DNA of 64,000 bases from an uncultured Bacteroidota bacterium (GCA_902774395.1 CACYIK010000009.1:1-64000), one strand, 5' to 3'. Positions 1 through 9,005 are shown, counted from the stretch's first letter. The notes: generated from the sequence alone by a model not told the origin. Translations and numbers: made by a program.

Positions 1-825
1 GGTGGTGGCGCTGGTGGCCTCGATGAGGTTGTCAGCCAGCGAGATGTTCCAGCCGGTGATCTTTCTCAGAGCCTTGATGCAGGCCTCGCTGTAGCCGGGC
101 TTCGAGCAGATGCCGGTGCCGATGGCGGTGGCACCCATGTTCACCACGAGGAACTCGTCGGCAGTGGTGCGCAGGTTCTTGTATTCGCCACGCAGCGAGT
201 CGGCGAAGGCGCCGAAGGTCTGGCCGAGGGTCATGGGCACGGCATCCTGCAGCTGGGTACGACCCATCTTGATGACGTGGGCAAACTCCTTGCTCTTGAA
301 GTCCAGAGCGGCAATGATCTGCTCCAGGTGCGGCATGAAGGCCAGGTGCTCGAGGGCCAGAGCCATGTGGATAGCGCAGGGATAGGCGTCGTTGGTGCTC
401 TGCGAAGCATTCACCACGTCGTTGGGCGAGCAATATTCATATTGGCCACGCTTGTAGCCCATACGCTCGAGTGCCAGGTTGGCGATGACCTCGTTGGCAG
501 CCATGTTGGTCGAGGTGCCGGCGCCGCCCTGTATCATATCTATAGGGAACTGGTCGTGGTACTTGCCCTCGATCAGCTGGTCGCAGGCCCACATGATGGC
601 CTCGCCCTGCTGCTCGGTGATCATACCCACCTCCACATTGGCCATGGCAGCGGCCTTCTTGGTGATGGCCATGCCACGGATGAAGTTGGGATAGCTGCTC
701 ATCAGTTGTCCGCTGATGTGGAAATTCTCAATGGCACGCGACGTCTGTACGCCGTATAAAGCCTCTTCGGGAACCTGTTTCTGACCCAGAAGGTCGCTCT
801 CTGTGCGGAAATTATCTTTGTTCAT
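1..825 (-). CDS. aspA: Aspartate ammonia-lyase, 3' part off the window
   Basis: Catalyses the reversible deamination of aspartate to fumarate and ammonia in the cytoplasm. The first 275 codons are visible, reading leftward from an ATG at 825-823. They open with MNKDNFRTESDLLG and contain the family blocks GTSTNMAANEV (about residues 103-113) and SQSTNDAYP (about 141-149), with GRTQLQDAVP further on. The catalytic serine loop (GSSxMPxKxN) lies beyond the window edge. Full-length AspA is about 470 residues, so roughly 60 percent is present. It has its own promoter at 897-927 and is divergent from the next gene. The aspartase call rests on the overall match; fumarase C and argininosuccinate lyase share the fold but fit less well. 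Confidence 0.93.
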   Translation of the reverse strand, partial: MNKDNFRTESDLLGQKQVPEEALYGVQTSRAIENFHISGQLMSSYPNFIRGMAITKKAAAMANVEVGMITEQQGEAIMWACDQLIEGKYHDQFPIDMIQGGAGTSTNMAANEVIANLALERMGYKRGQYEYCSPNDVVNASQSTNDAYPCAIHMALALEHLAFMPHLEQIIAALDFKSKEFAHVIKMGRTQLQDAVPMTLGQTFGAFADSLRGEYKNLRTTADEFLVVNMGATAIGTGICSKPGYSEACIKALRKITGWNISLADNLIEATSATT

Positions 826-896
826 GCCGGTAATTTTGTTTGTTTCTTGTTTATTTACAACCATTTAGGTGTATTTTGTCGTTCTCTGACAGGAGG

Positions 897-927
897 CAAA
901 AATACAAAATAAAAGTATACTACCAAA
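897..927 (-). promoter_or_regulatory. Bacteroidota sigma-70 promoter of aspA
   Basis: On the minus strand TTTG (complement of 924-927), a 19-bp spacer and TATTTTTG (complement of 897-904) match the Bacteroidota consensus TTTG-N19-TAnnTTTG exactly. The aspA start is about 72 bp downstream. The rest of the 826-1112 gap is AT-rich with no gene. No equally good promoter was found for the plus-strand gene at 1113. Confidence 0.75.
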
Positions 928-1112
928 ATATTTTCGCAATTTTTTTATCGAATTTATTTATGTCATTGATATACTGTTGTATAAATATTTCTGAAAAACG
1001 TCTTGATTTAGGGACGAAATGCATTTCTTGGTGGTTTTGTGCTAATATTTTTTTCAACCGATGCAATAAAACAAGTGAGCTTTCGTTTTTGAAAGAAAAC
1101 TAATTAATAATA

Positions 1113-2567
1113 ATGAGACGTTTCACTGTCTTTTGCTGCCTGTTACTGTCAATCCTGCTGGCTCAGGGCCAGACCAACGTGGAAATTTATGGCACCACCG
1201 CCAATGCGGTGGGCAAGACCTTCTCGCTTTATGCCTATGACGACATGCTCACGCAGACCGAGGTGCTCCTCGACGAGACCAAGGTCGACAGTACCGGCGC
1301 CTTCTCCCTGCGCTGTTATGTCAACTACCCCCGACTGGTCTTTATCCAGGCCGAGAACTATAGCCTGGCATTCTATATCGAGCCCGGGCGCCGCTACGAG
1401 ACTTTCCTTCCCACCTTCGACTGGGATATCGACGAGCGGCAGAATGTATTTCTCGACCCCGTGGCGCTACCGTTCCGCTTCCTAAACCTTCCTGCCGACG
1501 AGCTGAACCTGAAGATTAAGGACTTCGACGAGCTGGTCGACACCTTCCTGGTGCGCAACCGCCTGCGCCTCGACTTCCGCTTCCGTCCCGACCCCACGCT
1601 CCTCGACACCTTGGCCGCCGAGGTGCGTGCCCGTTTCGGTGAGGGCGACGACACCTTCTTCCATCGCTACATGCGCTACCAGCTGGCGCAGATGCGTGCC
1701 GCCATGCACCTCGAGCGGCGCGAGAGTATCGTGAACAAGTACATCGCCAACGAGCCCATACGCTACTACGACGAGAACTACATGCAGCTCTTCTTCGACC
1801 TCTTCGCCCACACCATCTCCGGCGGCACCCCCAAGGTGGGACGTCACCGCTTGGTGCAGTGGGTCGCCACGGGCAACTACGACAACTTCATGGACTCGCT
1901 GGGTCTCGACCCGCTGCTGCGCAACGAGCAGGTACGCGAGCTGGCAGCCTTGGAGGCCCTCAAGGAGGCCTTCTATGACAGCCACTACAGCCGTCAGGGT
2001 GTCGGCTATTTGGTCCACCGCATCGAGCAGAACAGCAAGTTCGACGAGCACCGCCGTCTGGCGCATAACCTCATGGCCACCTTCGCCAAGGCCGAGGCAG
2101 GGGAGGAGCTGCCGCGCTTCGAACTGCCCGATGTCGACCGCCACACCGTCAGCCTCGACGACTTCCGCGGCAAGTGGGTCTACCTCTCCTTCGTCCGTGT
2201 CGGCGACCCCAACTCGCTGCGCGAACTCGAGACCATGGCGCACTTCCGCGACAGCGTCTACACGAAACATCCCGACGTGGTCTTCGTCACCGTCGCCTGC
2301 GACCGCGAGTTCCAGAAGATGTACCACCTGCTGAAGAACAGCCGCCGCGGCAGCCACTACAACTGGACGTGGCTCCATTTCGACGGCAACTACCGCCTCC
2401 TCGAACGCTACGGCATCGTCAGCTATCCCACCTTCATGCTCGTCGACCCCGACGGCCACCTCTACTACAACAACACCCCCGCTCCCGCCAGCGGCATCCT
2501 GCTCCACGGCCCTTGGATCAAGAATGAGGAGCAAGAGGACTCGGGCGGCGAATATAGGTTTAGATAA
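1113..2567 (+). CDS. Secreted protein with C-terminal thioredoxin-like (TlpA/redoxin) domain lacking the CxxC pair
   Basis: 484 residues. An N-terminal signal peptide (residues 1-19, ending LLAQGQ) indicates periplasmic or outer-membrane location. Residues 20-130 form a beta-rich region like the N-terminal part of Bacteroidota TlpA-type proteins, the middle is helical, and residues about 328-470 look like a thioredoxin/redoxin fold (ELPRFELPDVDRHTVSLDD, then FRGKWVYLSFV, then YPTFMLVDPDG with the cis-proline). Where the active-site cysteines should be the sequence reads VRVGDPNSLRE, so no disulfide chemistry is expected. It is first of four close-packed genes (next start 9 bp on) with a TPR protein and an outer-membrane barrel, which suggests an envelope role. 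The exact function is unknown. Confidence 0.7.
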   Translation: MRRFTVFCCLLLSILLAQGQTNVEIYGTTANAVGKTFSLYAYDDMLTQTEVLLDETKVDSTGAFSLRCYVNYPRLVFIQAENYSLAFYIEPGRRYETFLPTFDWDIDERQNVFLDPVALPFRFLNLPADELNLKIKDFDELVDTFLVRNRLRLDFRFRPDPTLLDTLAAEVRARFGEGDDTFFHRYMRYQLAQMRAAMHLERRESIVNKYIANEPIRYYDENYMQLFFDLFAHTISGGTPKVGRHRLVQWVATGNYDNFMDSLGLDPLLRNEQVRELAALEALKEAFYDSHYSRQGVGYLVHRIEQNSKFDEHRRLAHNLMATFAKAEAGEELPRFELPDVDRHTVSLDDFRGKWVYLSFVRVGDPNSLRELETMAHFRDSVYTKHPDVVFVTVACDREFQKMYHLLKNSRRGSHYNWTWLHFDGNYRLLERYGIVSYPTFMLVDPDGHLYYNNTPAPASGILLHGPWIKNEEQEDSGGEYRFR

Positions 2568-2591
2568 TAACGTAAAATGTTACACCCCGAT

Positions 2592-5500
2592 ATGAGAAAG
2601 ATACTAGTCCTATTCGGAATGATGGCGCTGCTGGCGCCGGTGTGGGCTCAGAAGAAGACCACCGGTGAGCGGCAACGCGAACTCTATGCGCAGGCCACCG
2701 ACCTCTACCAGAAGCAGAAGTATGCCGCCGCGCAGCAAATCTTCGACCAGATAGCCCTCGGCAGCGAGGGCCGCGCCGACCTCACCACCGCCGACGCCTC
2801 CTACTTCGCCGCCGTATGCTCCGAGAAGCTCGACAACAACGACGCCGCCTTCCGCCTCGAGGAGTTCCTGCGCCTCTACCCACAGAGCAGCCGCACCAAT
2901 ATGGCGCGCTTCTATCTGGGCAACTTCCACTACACCCGCGGCGACTACGCCAAGGCGCTGGAATATTACCGCACCGTCGACGCCAAGGAGGTGGAGTACA
3001 ACCACCGCAGCGAATACAACTTCAAACTCGGCTATTGCTACTTCCAGAAGGGCGACATGCAACGCGCCGCCAACCTCTTCTCGCAGCAGATTGGCGGACA
3101 GTCGAAATACCGCAACTCGTCGCTCTACTACTACGCCCACATCCAGTACATGAATGGACAGTATGACTTGGCGTTGAAGAACTTCAAAGAACTCCAGCAG
3201 GACCGCAAGTTCGCCAAGATCGCCCCCTCCTACATCGCCCGTATCTACTACTACCTAGGCCGCGAGGACGAACTCCTCGAGCTGGCGCCGAGCCTCCTCA
3301 ACGACCGCGACGCCTTCCGCCGCAGCGAGATACAGCAGATGGTCGGCGAGGTCTACTTCAACCGCGGCCTCTACCAGAAAGCCCTCGAACAGTACCGCCT
3401 CGTCGAGTCCACCGCCCGCAGGGAGCAGCCCCAGAGCTGCAGCCCGCAGGACAACGACTACCAGATAGGCTACTGCTACTACCAGATAGGCCGCTACGAC
3501 TCTGCCGCCGCACACCTCAGCCGCAAGGCCGTCTGCGACGACAGCGTGGCGCAGAACGCCTTCTATATCCTCGGCGATTGCTACCTCCACCTCGGCCAGA
3601 AGCGCGACGCCCGCAGCATGTTCCTTCAGGCCTCAAAGATGAAATACGACGCCGCCATCAGCGAGGATGCACTCTTCAACTACGCCAAGCTCAGCTGCGA
3701 ACTCAACCAGAACGCCTACAACGAGAGCATACGTTCCTTCGAGAGCTATCTCAAGCAGTATCCCAATACCCGCCACAAGACCGAGGTGCAGGAGATCCTC
3801 ACCGACCTCTATAGTAGCACCAGCAACTATAAGGACGCCATACGTATGCTCGAGCAGATCCCCGATCGCAACGCTACCCTCGAGCAAGCCTACCAGCGCG
3901 CCGTCCTCAACCGTGGCATAGAACTCTGCAACAGCGGCAACCGTCAGGAGGGTGAAGCCCTCTACGCCAAGGCTGTGAGGATTAACGCTGTGCCGCGCAT
4001 CACCGCCGACGCCAACTACCTCCTCGGCGAGGCGCAGTACCGCAACGGCCAGCTCGACCTGGCCGAGAAGAGCCTCAACAAGATGATCCTCTCCTCCTAC
4101 AGCAAGACCTCGCCCTATGCCGCCGACGCCCGCTATACCTACGGATACATCCAGATGCGCGGCCAGCGCTACGACGAGGCGGCGGAGACCTTCACCGAGC
4201 TCGACCGCATGCTCGGCCAGTCGCTCTTGCCGTCAGGCAACCAAACAGCCAAGTTGTCGGCTATGCGCTGCGACGTATGGAACCGCCTCGGCGACTGCCA
4301 GTATGTGCAGAGCCACTTCGCCAACGCCATCACCTACTACGACAAGGTGATCGCCGCCGAAGGCAAGGATGCCGACTACGCCACCTACCAGAAAGCGCTC
4401 GCCTTCGGTGCCCAGGGCAAGAACAGCGAGAAGCTCACATACCTCAACTATGTCTTTGAGCGTTACGCCAACTCGCCCCTCAAGTCGAAGGCTATGCTCG
4501 AAATTGCCAACACCTATATGATGTGCGACAACAACGAGATGGCCATGACCTACTACAACAACTTCATCAAGCAGTACCCCAAGAGTGTCTACGTGAAGAA
4601 CGCCCTCCTCAACCAGGGCCTCATCTACTATAACACCGACCGCAACAAGCAGGCCCTCGTGGTCTTCGACCGCCTGCTGACCCAGTACCCCGGCACCCCC
4701 GAGTCGCGCGACGCACTCTCCACCGTGAAGAATATCTATATCGCCGAGAACCGCGTGGCCGACTACTTCCCCTATGTCGAGCGCACCACCAAGACCAAGA
4801 TCTCCTCTGCCGAGCAGGACAGCACCATCTTCCTCTCCGCCGAGGAGCGCTACCAGGAGGGTGAGTTCGCCAAGGCGGCTACCGGATTGGAGAGCTACCT
4901 CGACCGCTTCCCCAACGGTCTCTTCGCCCTCAAGGCCCACTACCTGCTGGCCGAAAGCTACTACCGCCAGCAGCAGTACCTCAAGGCGCTGCCCCACTTC
5001 GAGTGGGTCGCCTCCGCAGGAACCAACCAGTACAGCGAGGTTTCCCTCTCGTTGGGTGCCGACATCGCCTTCTCGCAGGGCGACTACGGCAAGGCCGCCG
5101 ACCTCTATGGCCGTCTGGCCGACAACGCCGAGAGCGACCAAAGCCTCCTGCAGGGCGAGATGGGTGCCCTGCGCTGCGCCGTGGCGCAGAAGCAGGACGC
5201 TGCCATCCTCACCGCAGGACGCCGCGTGGTAGAGGAACCCAAGGCTACCGCCGAGATGAAAGAAGAGGCCACGCTGGCCATGGCCCGCTCCTGCTTCGAC
5301 AGCGGCCGCCACAACGAGGCCTACACCTTCTTCTCCTCACTCTCTCGTTCCGCCAATGGCGAGTACAACGGCGAGGCCCGCTGCCGTCAGGCCGAGATCC
5401 TCATGATGCAGCAGCGCTACGACGAGGCTGAGCAGATCATCGAGAAGATTGTCAGCGACGCCTCCAGCGACTACTGGCTCGCCTACTCCTTCATCCTTTG

Positions 5501-5681
5501 GGCCGACATCTACTCCGCCCGCGGCAACAACCTCCAGGCCAAGCAGACTCTCCAGAGCATCATCGACAACTATGACGGCGAAGACCTCGTCGGCATGGCA
5601 CAGCGCAAATATGCCGCCATCGTCGCTGCCGAGCAGCCCGTCCAGTCTCCCGAAGAAGAAGAAATCATCATCGAATTGTAA
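2592..5681 (+). CDS. Large periplasmic tetratricopeptide-repeat protein
   Basis: About 1,029 residues. I chose the ATG at 2592 over the one at 2577 because MRKILVLFGMMALLAPVWAQ is a clean signal peptide; the upstream start would add five residues. The rest is almost wholly helical TPR repeats of about 34 residues (for example GDYAKALEYYRTV, GQYDLALKNFKEL, GRYDSAAAHLSRKA, NEMAMTYYNNFIKQYP), with a short acidic C-terminus (PEEEEIIIEL). TPR solenoids are protein-binding scaffolds. Tight linkage to a barrel protein 15 bp downstream suggests it works with that barrel at the outer membrane. This TPR-barrel-folC order is my recollection of Bacteroidales gene order, not checked. No enzymatic domain is visible. 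Confidence 0.8.
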   Translation: MRKILVLFGMMALLAPVWAQKKTTGERQRELYAQATDLYQKQKYAAAQQIFDQIALGSEGRADLTTADASYFAAVCSEKLDNNDAAFRLEEFLRLYPQSSRTNMARFYLGNFHYTRGDYAKALEYYRTVDAKEVEYNHRSEYNFKLGYCYFQKGDMQRAANLFSQQIGGQSKYRNSSLYYYAHIQYMNGQYDLALKNFKELQQDRKFAKIAPSYIARIYYYLGREDELLELAPSLLNDRDAFRRSEIQQMVGEVYFNRGLYQKALEQYRLVESTARREQPQSCSPQDNDYQIGYCYYQIGRYDSAAAHLSRKAVCDDSVAQNAFYILGDCYLHLGQKRDARSMFLQASKMKYDAAISEDALFNYAKLSCELNQNAYNESIRSFESYLKQYPNTRHKTEVQEILTDLYSSTSNYKDAIRMLEQIPDRNATLEQAYQRAVLNRGIELCNSGNRQEGEALYAKAVRINAVPRITADANYLLGEAQYRNGQLDLAEKSLNKMILSSYSKTSPYAADARYTYGYIQMRGQRYDEAAETFTELDRMLGQSLLPSGNQTAKLSAMRCDVWNRLGDCQYVQSHFANAITYYDKVIAAEGKDADYATYQKALAFGAQGKNSEKLTYLNYVFERYANSPLKSKAMLEIANTYMMCDNNEMAMTYYNNFIKQYPKSVYVKNALLNQGLIYYNTDRNKQALVVFDRLLTQYPGTPESRDALSTVKNIYIAENRVADYFPYVERTTKTKISSAEQDSTIFLSAEERYQEGEFAKAATGLESYLDRFPNGLFALKAHYLLAESYYRQQQYLKALPHFEWVASAGTNQYSEVSLSLGADIAFSQGDYGKAADLYGRLADNAESDQSLLQGEMGALRCAVAQKQDAAILTAGRRVVEEPKATAEMKEEATLAMARSCFDSGRHNEAYTFFSSLSRSANGEYNGEARCRQAEILMMQQRYDEAEQIIEKIVSDASSDYWLAYSFILWADIYSARGNNLQAKQTLQSIIDNYDGEDLVGMAQRKYAAIVAAEQPVQSPEEEEIIIEL

Positions 5682-5696
5682 AAGGCTTTATTATTG

Positions 5697-7463
5697 ATGG
5701 ACATGAAAAAGATTGTTTTTATAGCAGCCCTGCTTACACCTTTCACCTTTCACCTCTCACCTTGCCAGGCCCAGGAGGCCGGCTCCTACAACGAGAGCGT
5801 CCTCGTCCGCGGCTCCTACCGCCCCGACATCGAGCAGGCTGAGAAAATAAACTTCCCCGCCGTCATCACCGACACCATGAACATGGTGGAGCGCAACTTC
5901 CTTTACTCCATCACTCCCACGCGCCTGCGTGCCCTCTACGAGCCTTCGCGCATCAAGGCCGCCCGCATCATCGGCGAGCCCGCCACCAAGCTTTATAACA
6001 ACTATATCCGTCTCGGCATGGGCAACTACTGGAGTCCGCTGCTCGACCTCTACTGGGCTTCCACGCGCGACACCAAGAAGACCTACGGCGTACGCCTCAA
6101 CCATCGCTCCTCCTGGTCCTCCATTACTCCCGACGACATCAAGAACTACTATGGCCTCACCGGCGTGACACTCTTCGGCAAGTATATCGTCAAGGACCTC
6201 CTCCAACTCTCGTCAGACCTCAGCTTTGAGCACGACCACAACCTCTACTACGGCTTTGACAATGCCACCCTGGCCACCGTCATGCCCACCCTCACACGCG
6301 ACGCCCTCGAGCTCTCCGACATCCGCGCCAAATACAACATCGCCACCTGGAATGTCGGCGTGCGCAATATGGAGCTCGACGCCAACAAGCTGGGCTATAG
6401 CGCCAACCTGCGACTGAGCGACCTCTGGGCCTCGTGGAACCAGAACGAGTTCAACCTCAACCTCAGCGGCGACGTCCACTATGGCTTCAACCTCGGCGAC
6501 AAATACCGCGGCGTGGCCTACCTCCATGCCGAATGGGACGGCTATAGCCACAGCGCCTACGCCGACGGCGAGATGCCGCTGGGCTACACGCCCGCCATCC
6601 CCACCGACACCGCCCGTGGCCACCGCAATATCGTCAAGGTCAACCCCTATGCCGACTTCATGCTCGGCGGCTTCCAGATGCATGCCGGCTTCACCGCCGG
6701 ATGGGATGCCTTCACACAGGGCAGCGGCACCATCTTCCGCTTCTTCCCCGACGTGGTGGCCAGCAAGGAACTCCTCGAGGGAACCCTCGTGCTCTCCCTC
6801 GGCGCCACCGGCGGCATCGATGCCAACAACTGGAACACCATCCGTCAGGTCAACCCCTACGTAGGCCCCAATGCCGAGCAACGCGCCACACGCCACTACG
6901 ACTTCTCGGGTCATGCCCGCTGGACCATCGGCCGCAAGCTCGAGGCCAACGCCGAGGTCAGCTACTGCCTCCTGCAGGACGACCTCACCTTCATGCTCGA
7001 TCCCGACTACTCCCTCGCCAACGTCTACCGCCCCGTCTATCTCGACGACAACCGCCTCACGGTGGGTGCCAATCTCGCTTTCGTCAACGACGAGATGCTC
7101 ACCCTCCGCATCGGCGGACACTACTACAGCTACGCCAATATAGATTATGATGTCACGGCCCTCATGCCCGACGCCGTCCTCTACCGCCCCGACTGGGACT
7201 TCCTCGCCGCGGCCGACCTCAACTACAACGACAAGTGGCTCTTCCACCTCGAAGGTCAGCTGCTGGGCAAGATGCAGGCCGACGCCGGCGAAGAGCTGCC
7301 CACACGCTTCGGCATCGGCGCCCAGGCCGAATACCGCCACAACCGTGCGCTCTCCTTCTTCCTCAAACTCGACAACCTCGCCTTCCAGCGCTACTACTAC
7401 TGGGCTCACTACCCCTCGCCCCGCGCCCAATTCATCCTCGGACTCACCTACACGATTAATTAA
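5697..7463 (+). CDS. Outer-membrane beta-barrel protein (TonB-receptor-like, no plug seen)
   Basis: About 588 residues. Starts at 5697 and 5703 are both possible ATGs. A signal peptide is followed by a short N-terminal segment (RGSYRPDIEQ) and then many alternating amphipathic strands rich in Tyr, Asn and Asp (ANLRLSDLWASWNQ, LNYNDKWLFHLEGQLLG). It ends ARAQFILGLTYTIN-like, as outer-membrane barrels do. A plug domain and TonB box are not evident, so it is not a complete TonB receptor. It lies between the TPR gene and folC in the same operon. The signal peptide itself carries a 7-bp tandem array (residues TPFTFHLSPC). Substrate unknown. Confidence 0.7.
   Translation: MDMKKIVFIAALLTPFTFHLSPCQAQEAGSYNESVLVRGSYRPDIEQAEKINFPAVITDTMNMVERNFLYSITPTRLRALYEPSRIKAARIIGEPATKLYNNYIRLGMGNYWSPLLDLYWASTRDTKKTYGVRLNHRSSWSSITPDDIKNYYGLTGVTLFGKYIVKDLLQLSSDLSFEHDHNLYYGFDNATLATVMPTLTRDALELSDIRAKYNIATWNVGVRNMELDANKLGYSANLRLSDLWASWNQNEFNLNLSGDVHYGFNLGDKYRGVAYLHAEWDGYSHSAYADGEMPLGYTPAIPTDTARGHRNIVKVNPYADFMLGGFQMHAGFTAGWDAFTQGSGTIFRFFPDVVASKELLEGTLVLSLGATGGIDANNWNTIRQVNPYVGPNAEQRATRHYDFSGHARWTIGRKLEANAEVSYCLLQDDLTFMLDPDYSLANVYRPVYLDDNRLTVGANLAFVNDEMLTLRIGGHYYSYANIDYDVTALMPDAVLYRPDWDFLAAADLNYNDKWLFHLEGQLLGKMQADAGEELPTRFGIGAQAEYRHNRALSFFLKLDNLAFQRYYYWAHYPSPRAQFILGLTYTIN
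5737..5763 (+). repeat. Heptamer array, CACCTTT family, in the signal-peptide coding region
   Basis: Four near-perfect 7-bp units (CACCTTT, CACCTTT, CACCTCT, CACCTTG). The same family recurs at 29380, 29431, 36995 and 60271. It is read here as FTFHLSP and forms the hydrophobic end of the signal peptide. Confidence 0.8.
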
Positions 7464-7485
7464 TGGTATAATGGGGAAGTCTCAC

Positions 7486-7515
7486 TCACTCCCCCTTCAC
7501 TTCCCTCACACTCCC
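7486..7515 (+). repeat. Decamer array between the barrel gene and folC
   Basis: Three diverged 10-bp units of pattern TCACtcCCC. It looks like the reverse complement of the GGGAGTGAAA decamers inside ygiQ (47641). Confidence 0.5.
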
Positions 7516-7523
7516 TAAAAAAA

Positions 7524-8918
7524 ATGACCTATCAAGAAACCTTAGACTTCATGTTTTCGCAGCTGCCAATGTATCATCGCATTGGCGCTGCTGCCTATAA
7601 GGCCGACATACAGCCCACCATCGACATGATGGCCGCCCTCGGCAATCCCGAACGCAAGATTGTGTGTCGGCGACCTGGTGGCGCCAACGCACAAGCTTTC
7701 ATCCATGTCGCCGGCACCAACGGCAAAGGCTCCGTGAGCCACATGCTGGCCTCCATCCTCCAGGAGGCAGGCTACAAGGTGGGCCTCTACACCTCGCCCC
7801 ACCTCGTCGACTTCCGCGAGAGAATCCGCATCAACGGCGAGATGATACCCGAAGACGATGTTGTACAATTCATCACTCATCATTCATCACTCATCACTGA
7901 AAAACATTTGTCGTTCTTTGAGATGACCGTAGGCATGGCCTTCGACTACTTCGCCCGCCAGCAAGTCGACATCGCCGTCATCGAAGTCGGCATGGGCGGC
8001 CGTCTCGACAGCACCAACGTCATCACGCCGCTGCTGAGCGTCATCACCAATATCGGCCTTGACCACACGCAATTCCTCGGCGACACGTTGGAGAAGATTG
8101 CCGCCGAGAAGGCCGGCATCATCAAGGATGGCGTCCCCGTAGTGATAGGGGAGACCCAGCCCGAAACGAAGCCCGTCTTCCTCAAGACCGCCGCCGAGCA
8201 CCACGCTCCAATATCTTTTGCCGACGAAAAATACCGAATTAATGATGAATGTGGAATGATGAATGATGAAATAATGTCCTTTACTGTCGACATCCTTCGT
8301 GGCAATTCCTCATTCCTCACACCTCATGCCTCCTTTACTTCCCAGCTTACTGGCGAATACCAAAAGAAAAACATCGCCACCGTCCTCCAAGCCGTCGACG
8401 TCCTGCGTAGCCATTCCTCATTCCTCATTCCTCATTCCTCATTACAACGTGGCCTTGCCCACGTTGTTACCAACACCCACCTCCACGGCCGCTGGCAGAA
8501 GATAGGGGAGGACCCCCTCACCATCTGTGAGACCGCCCACAACGAACCCGGCATCCGCGCCATGCTCCCCAAACTGTCCGAGATACTCAAGCAATCAAGC
8601 AATCAAGCAATCAAGCAATCTCACCTCCACCTGGTCTACGGCTGTGTCAACGACAAAGACTTCCGCCATATCCTCCAGCTGCTAACCTCCCAATTTTCAA
8701 TTCTCAATTTTCAATTCTCAATTTATTTCACCCAGCCCTCGGTGCCGCGCCGTTTACCCGTGGCCGACCTCGCCGCCGCCGCCCATGAGATGGGCATCGA
8801 CGGTCCCACCTTCGACAATGTGAAGGATGCCATCGCCGCCGCCCGTGCCGCCGCCGCCCCCGACGACCTCGTCCTCGTCACCGGCTCCATCTTCCTCGTC
8901 GCCGACGCCCTGGCCTAA
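7524..8918 (+). CDS. folC: Dihydrofolate synthase / folylpolyglutamate synthase
   Basis: 464 residues. Joins glutamate to dihydropteroate or folates using ATP, in the cytoplasm. Mur-ligase family motifs are clear: P-loop FIHVAGTNGKGSVSHML (about residues 61-77), GLYTSPHLVDFRERI, the SFFEMTVGMAFDYF helix, VIEVGMGGRLDSTNVI, GDTLEKIAAEKAGIIK, and the C-terminal ATP-site segment. It is remarkable in carrying six separate short tandem arrays in frame (7868, 8241, 8305, 8413, 8587, 8691), coding for patches such as THHSSLIT, PHSSFLIPHSS and NFQFSIY. The flanking catalytic motifs remain intact, so the enzyme should be active. Last gene of the 1113-8918 operon. Confidence 0.93.
   Translation: MTYQETLDFMFSQLPMYHRIGAAAYKADIQPTIDMMAALGNPERKIVCRRPGGANAQAFIHVAGTNGKGSVSHMLASILQEAGYKVGLYTSPHLVDFRERIRINGEMIPEDDVVQFITHHSSLITEKHLSFFEMTVGMAFDYFARQQVDIAVIEVGMGGRLDSTNVITPLLSVITNIGLDHTQFLGDTLEKIAAEKAGIIKDGVPVVIGETQPETKPVFLKTAAEHHAPISFADEKYRINDECGMMNDEIMSFTVDILRGNSSFLTPHASFTSQLTGEYQKKNIATVLQAVDVLRSHSSFLIPHSSLQRGLAHVVTNTHLHGRWQKIGEDPLTICETAHNEPGIRAMLPKLSEILKQSSNQAIKQSHLHLVYGCVNDKDFRHILQLLTSQFSILNFQFSIYFTQPSVPRRLPVADLAAAAHEMGIDGPTFDNVKDAIAAARAAAAPDDLVLVTGSIFLVADALA
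7868..7895 (+). repeat. Heptamer array, ACTCATC family, inside folC
   Basis: Four units alternating ATTCATC and ACTCATC, read as FITHHSSLIT just before the SFFEMTV helix. Sister arrays are in murD2 (60833) and the A2M gene (37353, 38169). Confidence 0.85.
8241..8268 (+). repeat. Heptamer array, AATGAtG family, inside folC
   Basis: Four units (AATGATG, AATGTGG, AATGATG, AATGATG), read as NDECGMMNDE. The second unit differs just where the consensus would give an in-frame TGA. Confidence 0.8.
8305..8332 (+). repeat. Heptamer array, ATTCCTC family, inside folC
   Basis: Two perfect ATTCCTC units followed by two diverged ones (ACACCTC, ATGCCTC), read as NSSFLTPHAS. Confidence 0.8.
8413..8440 (+). 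repeat. Perfect heptamer array, ATTCCTC x4, inside folC
   Basis: Four identical 7-bp units, read as SHSSFLIPHSS. An identical four-unit array occurs in murL at 59107. Confidence 0.92.
8587..8618 (+). repeat. Perfect octamer array, TCAAGCAA x4, inside folC
   Basis: Four identical 8-bp units, read as KQSSNQAIKQS. The same octamer family is at 61547 in the M20 gene and, diverged, at 28003. Confidence 0.92.
8691..8725 (+). repeat. Heptamer array, CAATTTT family, inside folC
   Basis: Five units alternating CAATTTT/CAATTCT, read as SQFSILNFQFSIYF. From memory of the family, the segment between YGCVNDKD and FTQPSVPRRLP looks about seven residues longer than usual. Confidence 0.85.
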
Positions 8919-8968
8919 CCACCCATACGCCGTCGCCGACGCCCTGGCCTAACCACCCATACGCCGTC
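8901..8968 (+). repeat. 34-bp direct tandem duplication across the folC 3' end
   Basis: Two identical 34-bp copies, 8901-8934 and 8935-8968. The first contains the last folC codons and stop; the second repeats them downstream. A third partial copy (GCCGAGCAG) follows. This looks like a simple duplication event. Confidence 0.9.
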
Positions 8969-9005
8969 GCCGAGCAGCGCTATCGCCATATCATCTTTAT
9001 ATCAA

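Noticed and set aside
1482..2534. Long open frame on the minus strand opposite the thioredoxin-like gene (350 codons)
   Set aside because: It is a codon-bias shadow of a GC-rich gene: valine- and glutamate-rich low-complexity translation without motifs. The same applies to the long antisense frames over the TPR, barrel, leuS, DUF2723 and RND genes.
7868..8725. Repeat arrays as CRISPR arrays
   Set aside because: Units are 7-11 bp with no unique spacers of 25-40 bp, and no cas genes are present.
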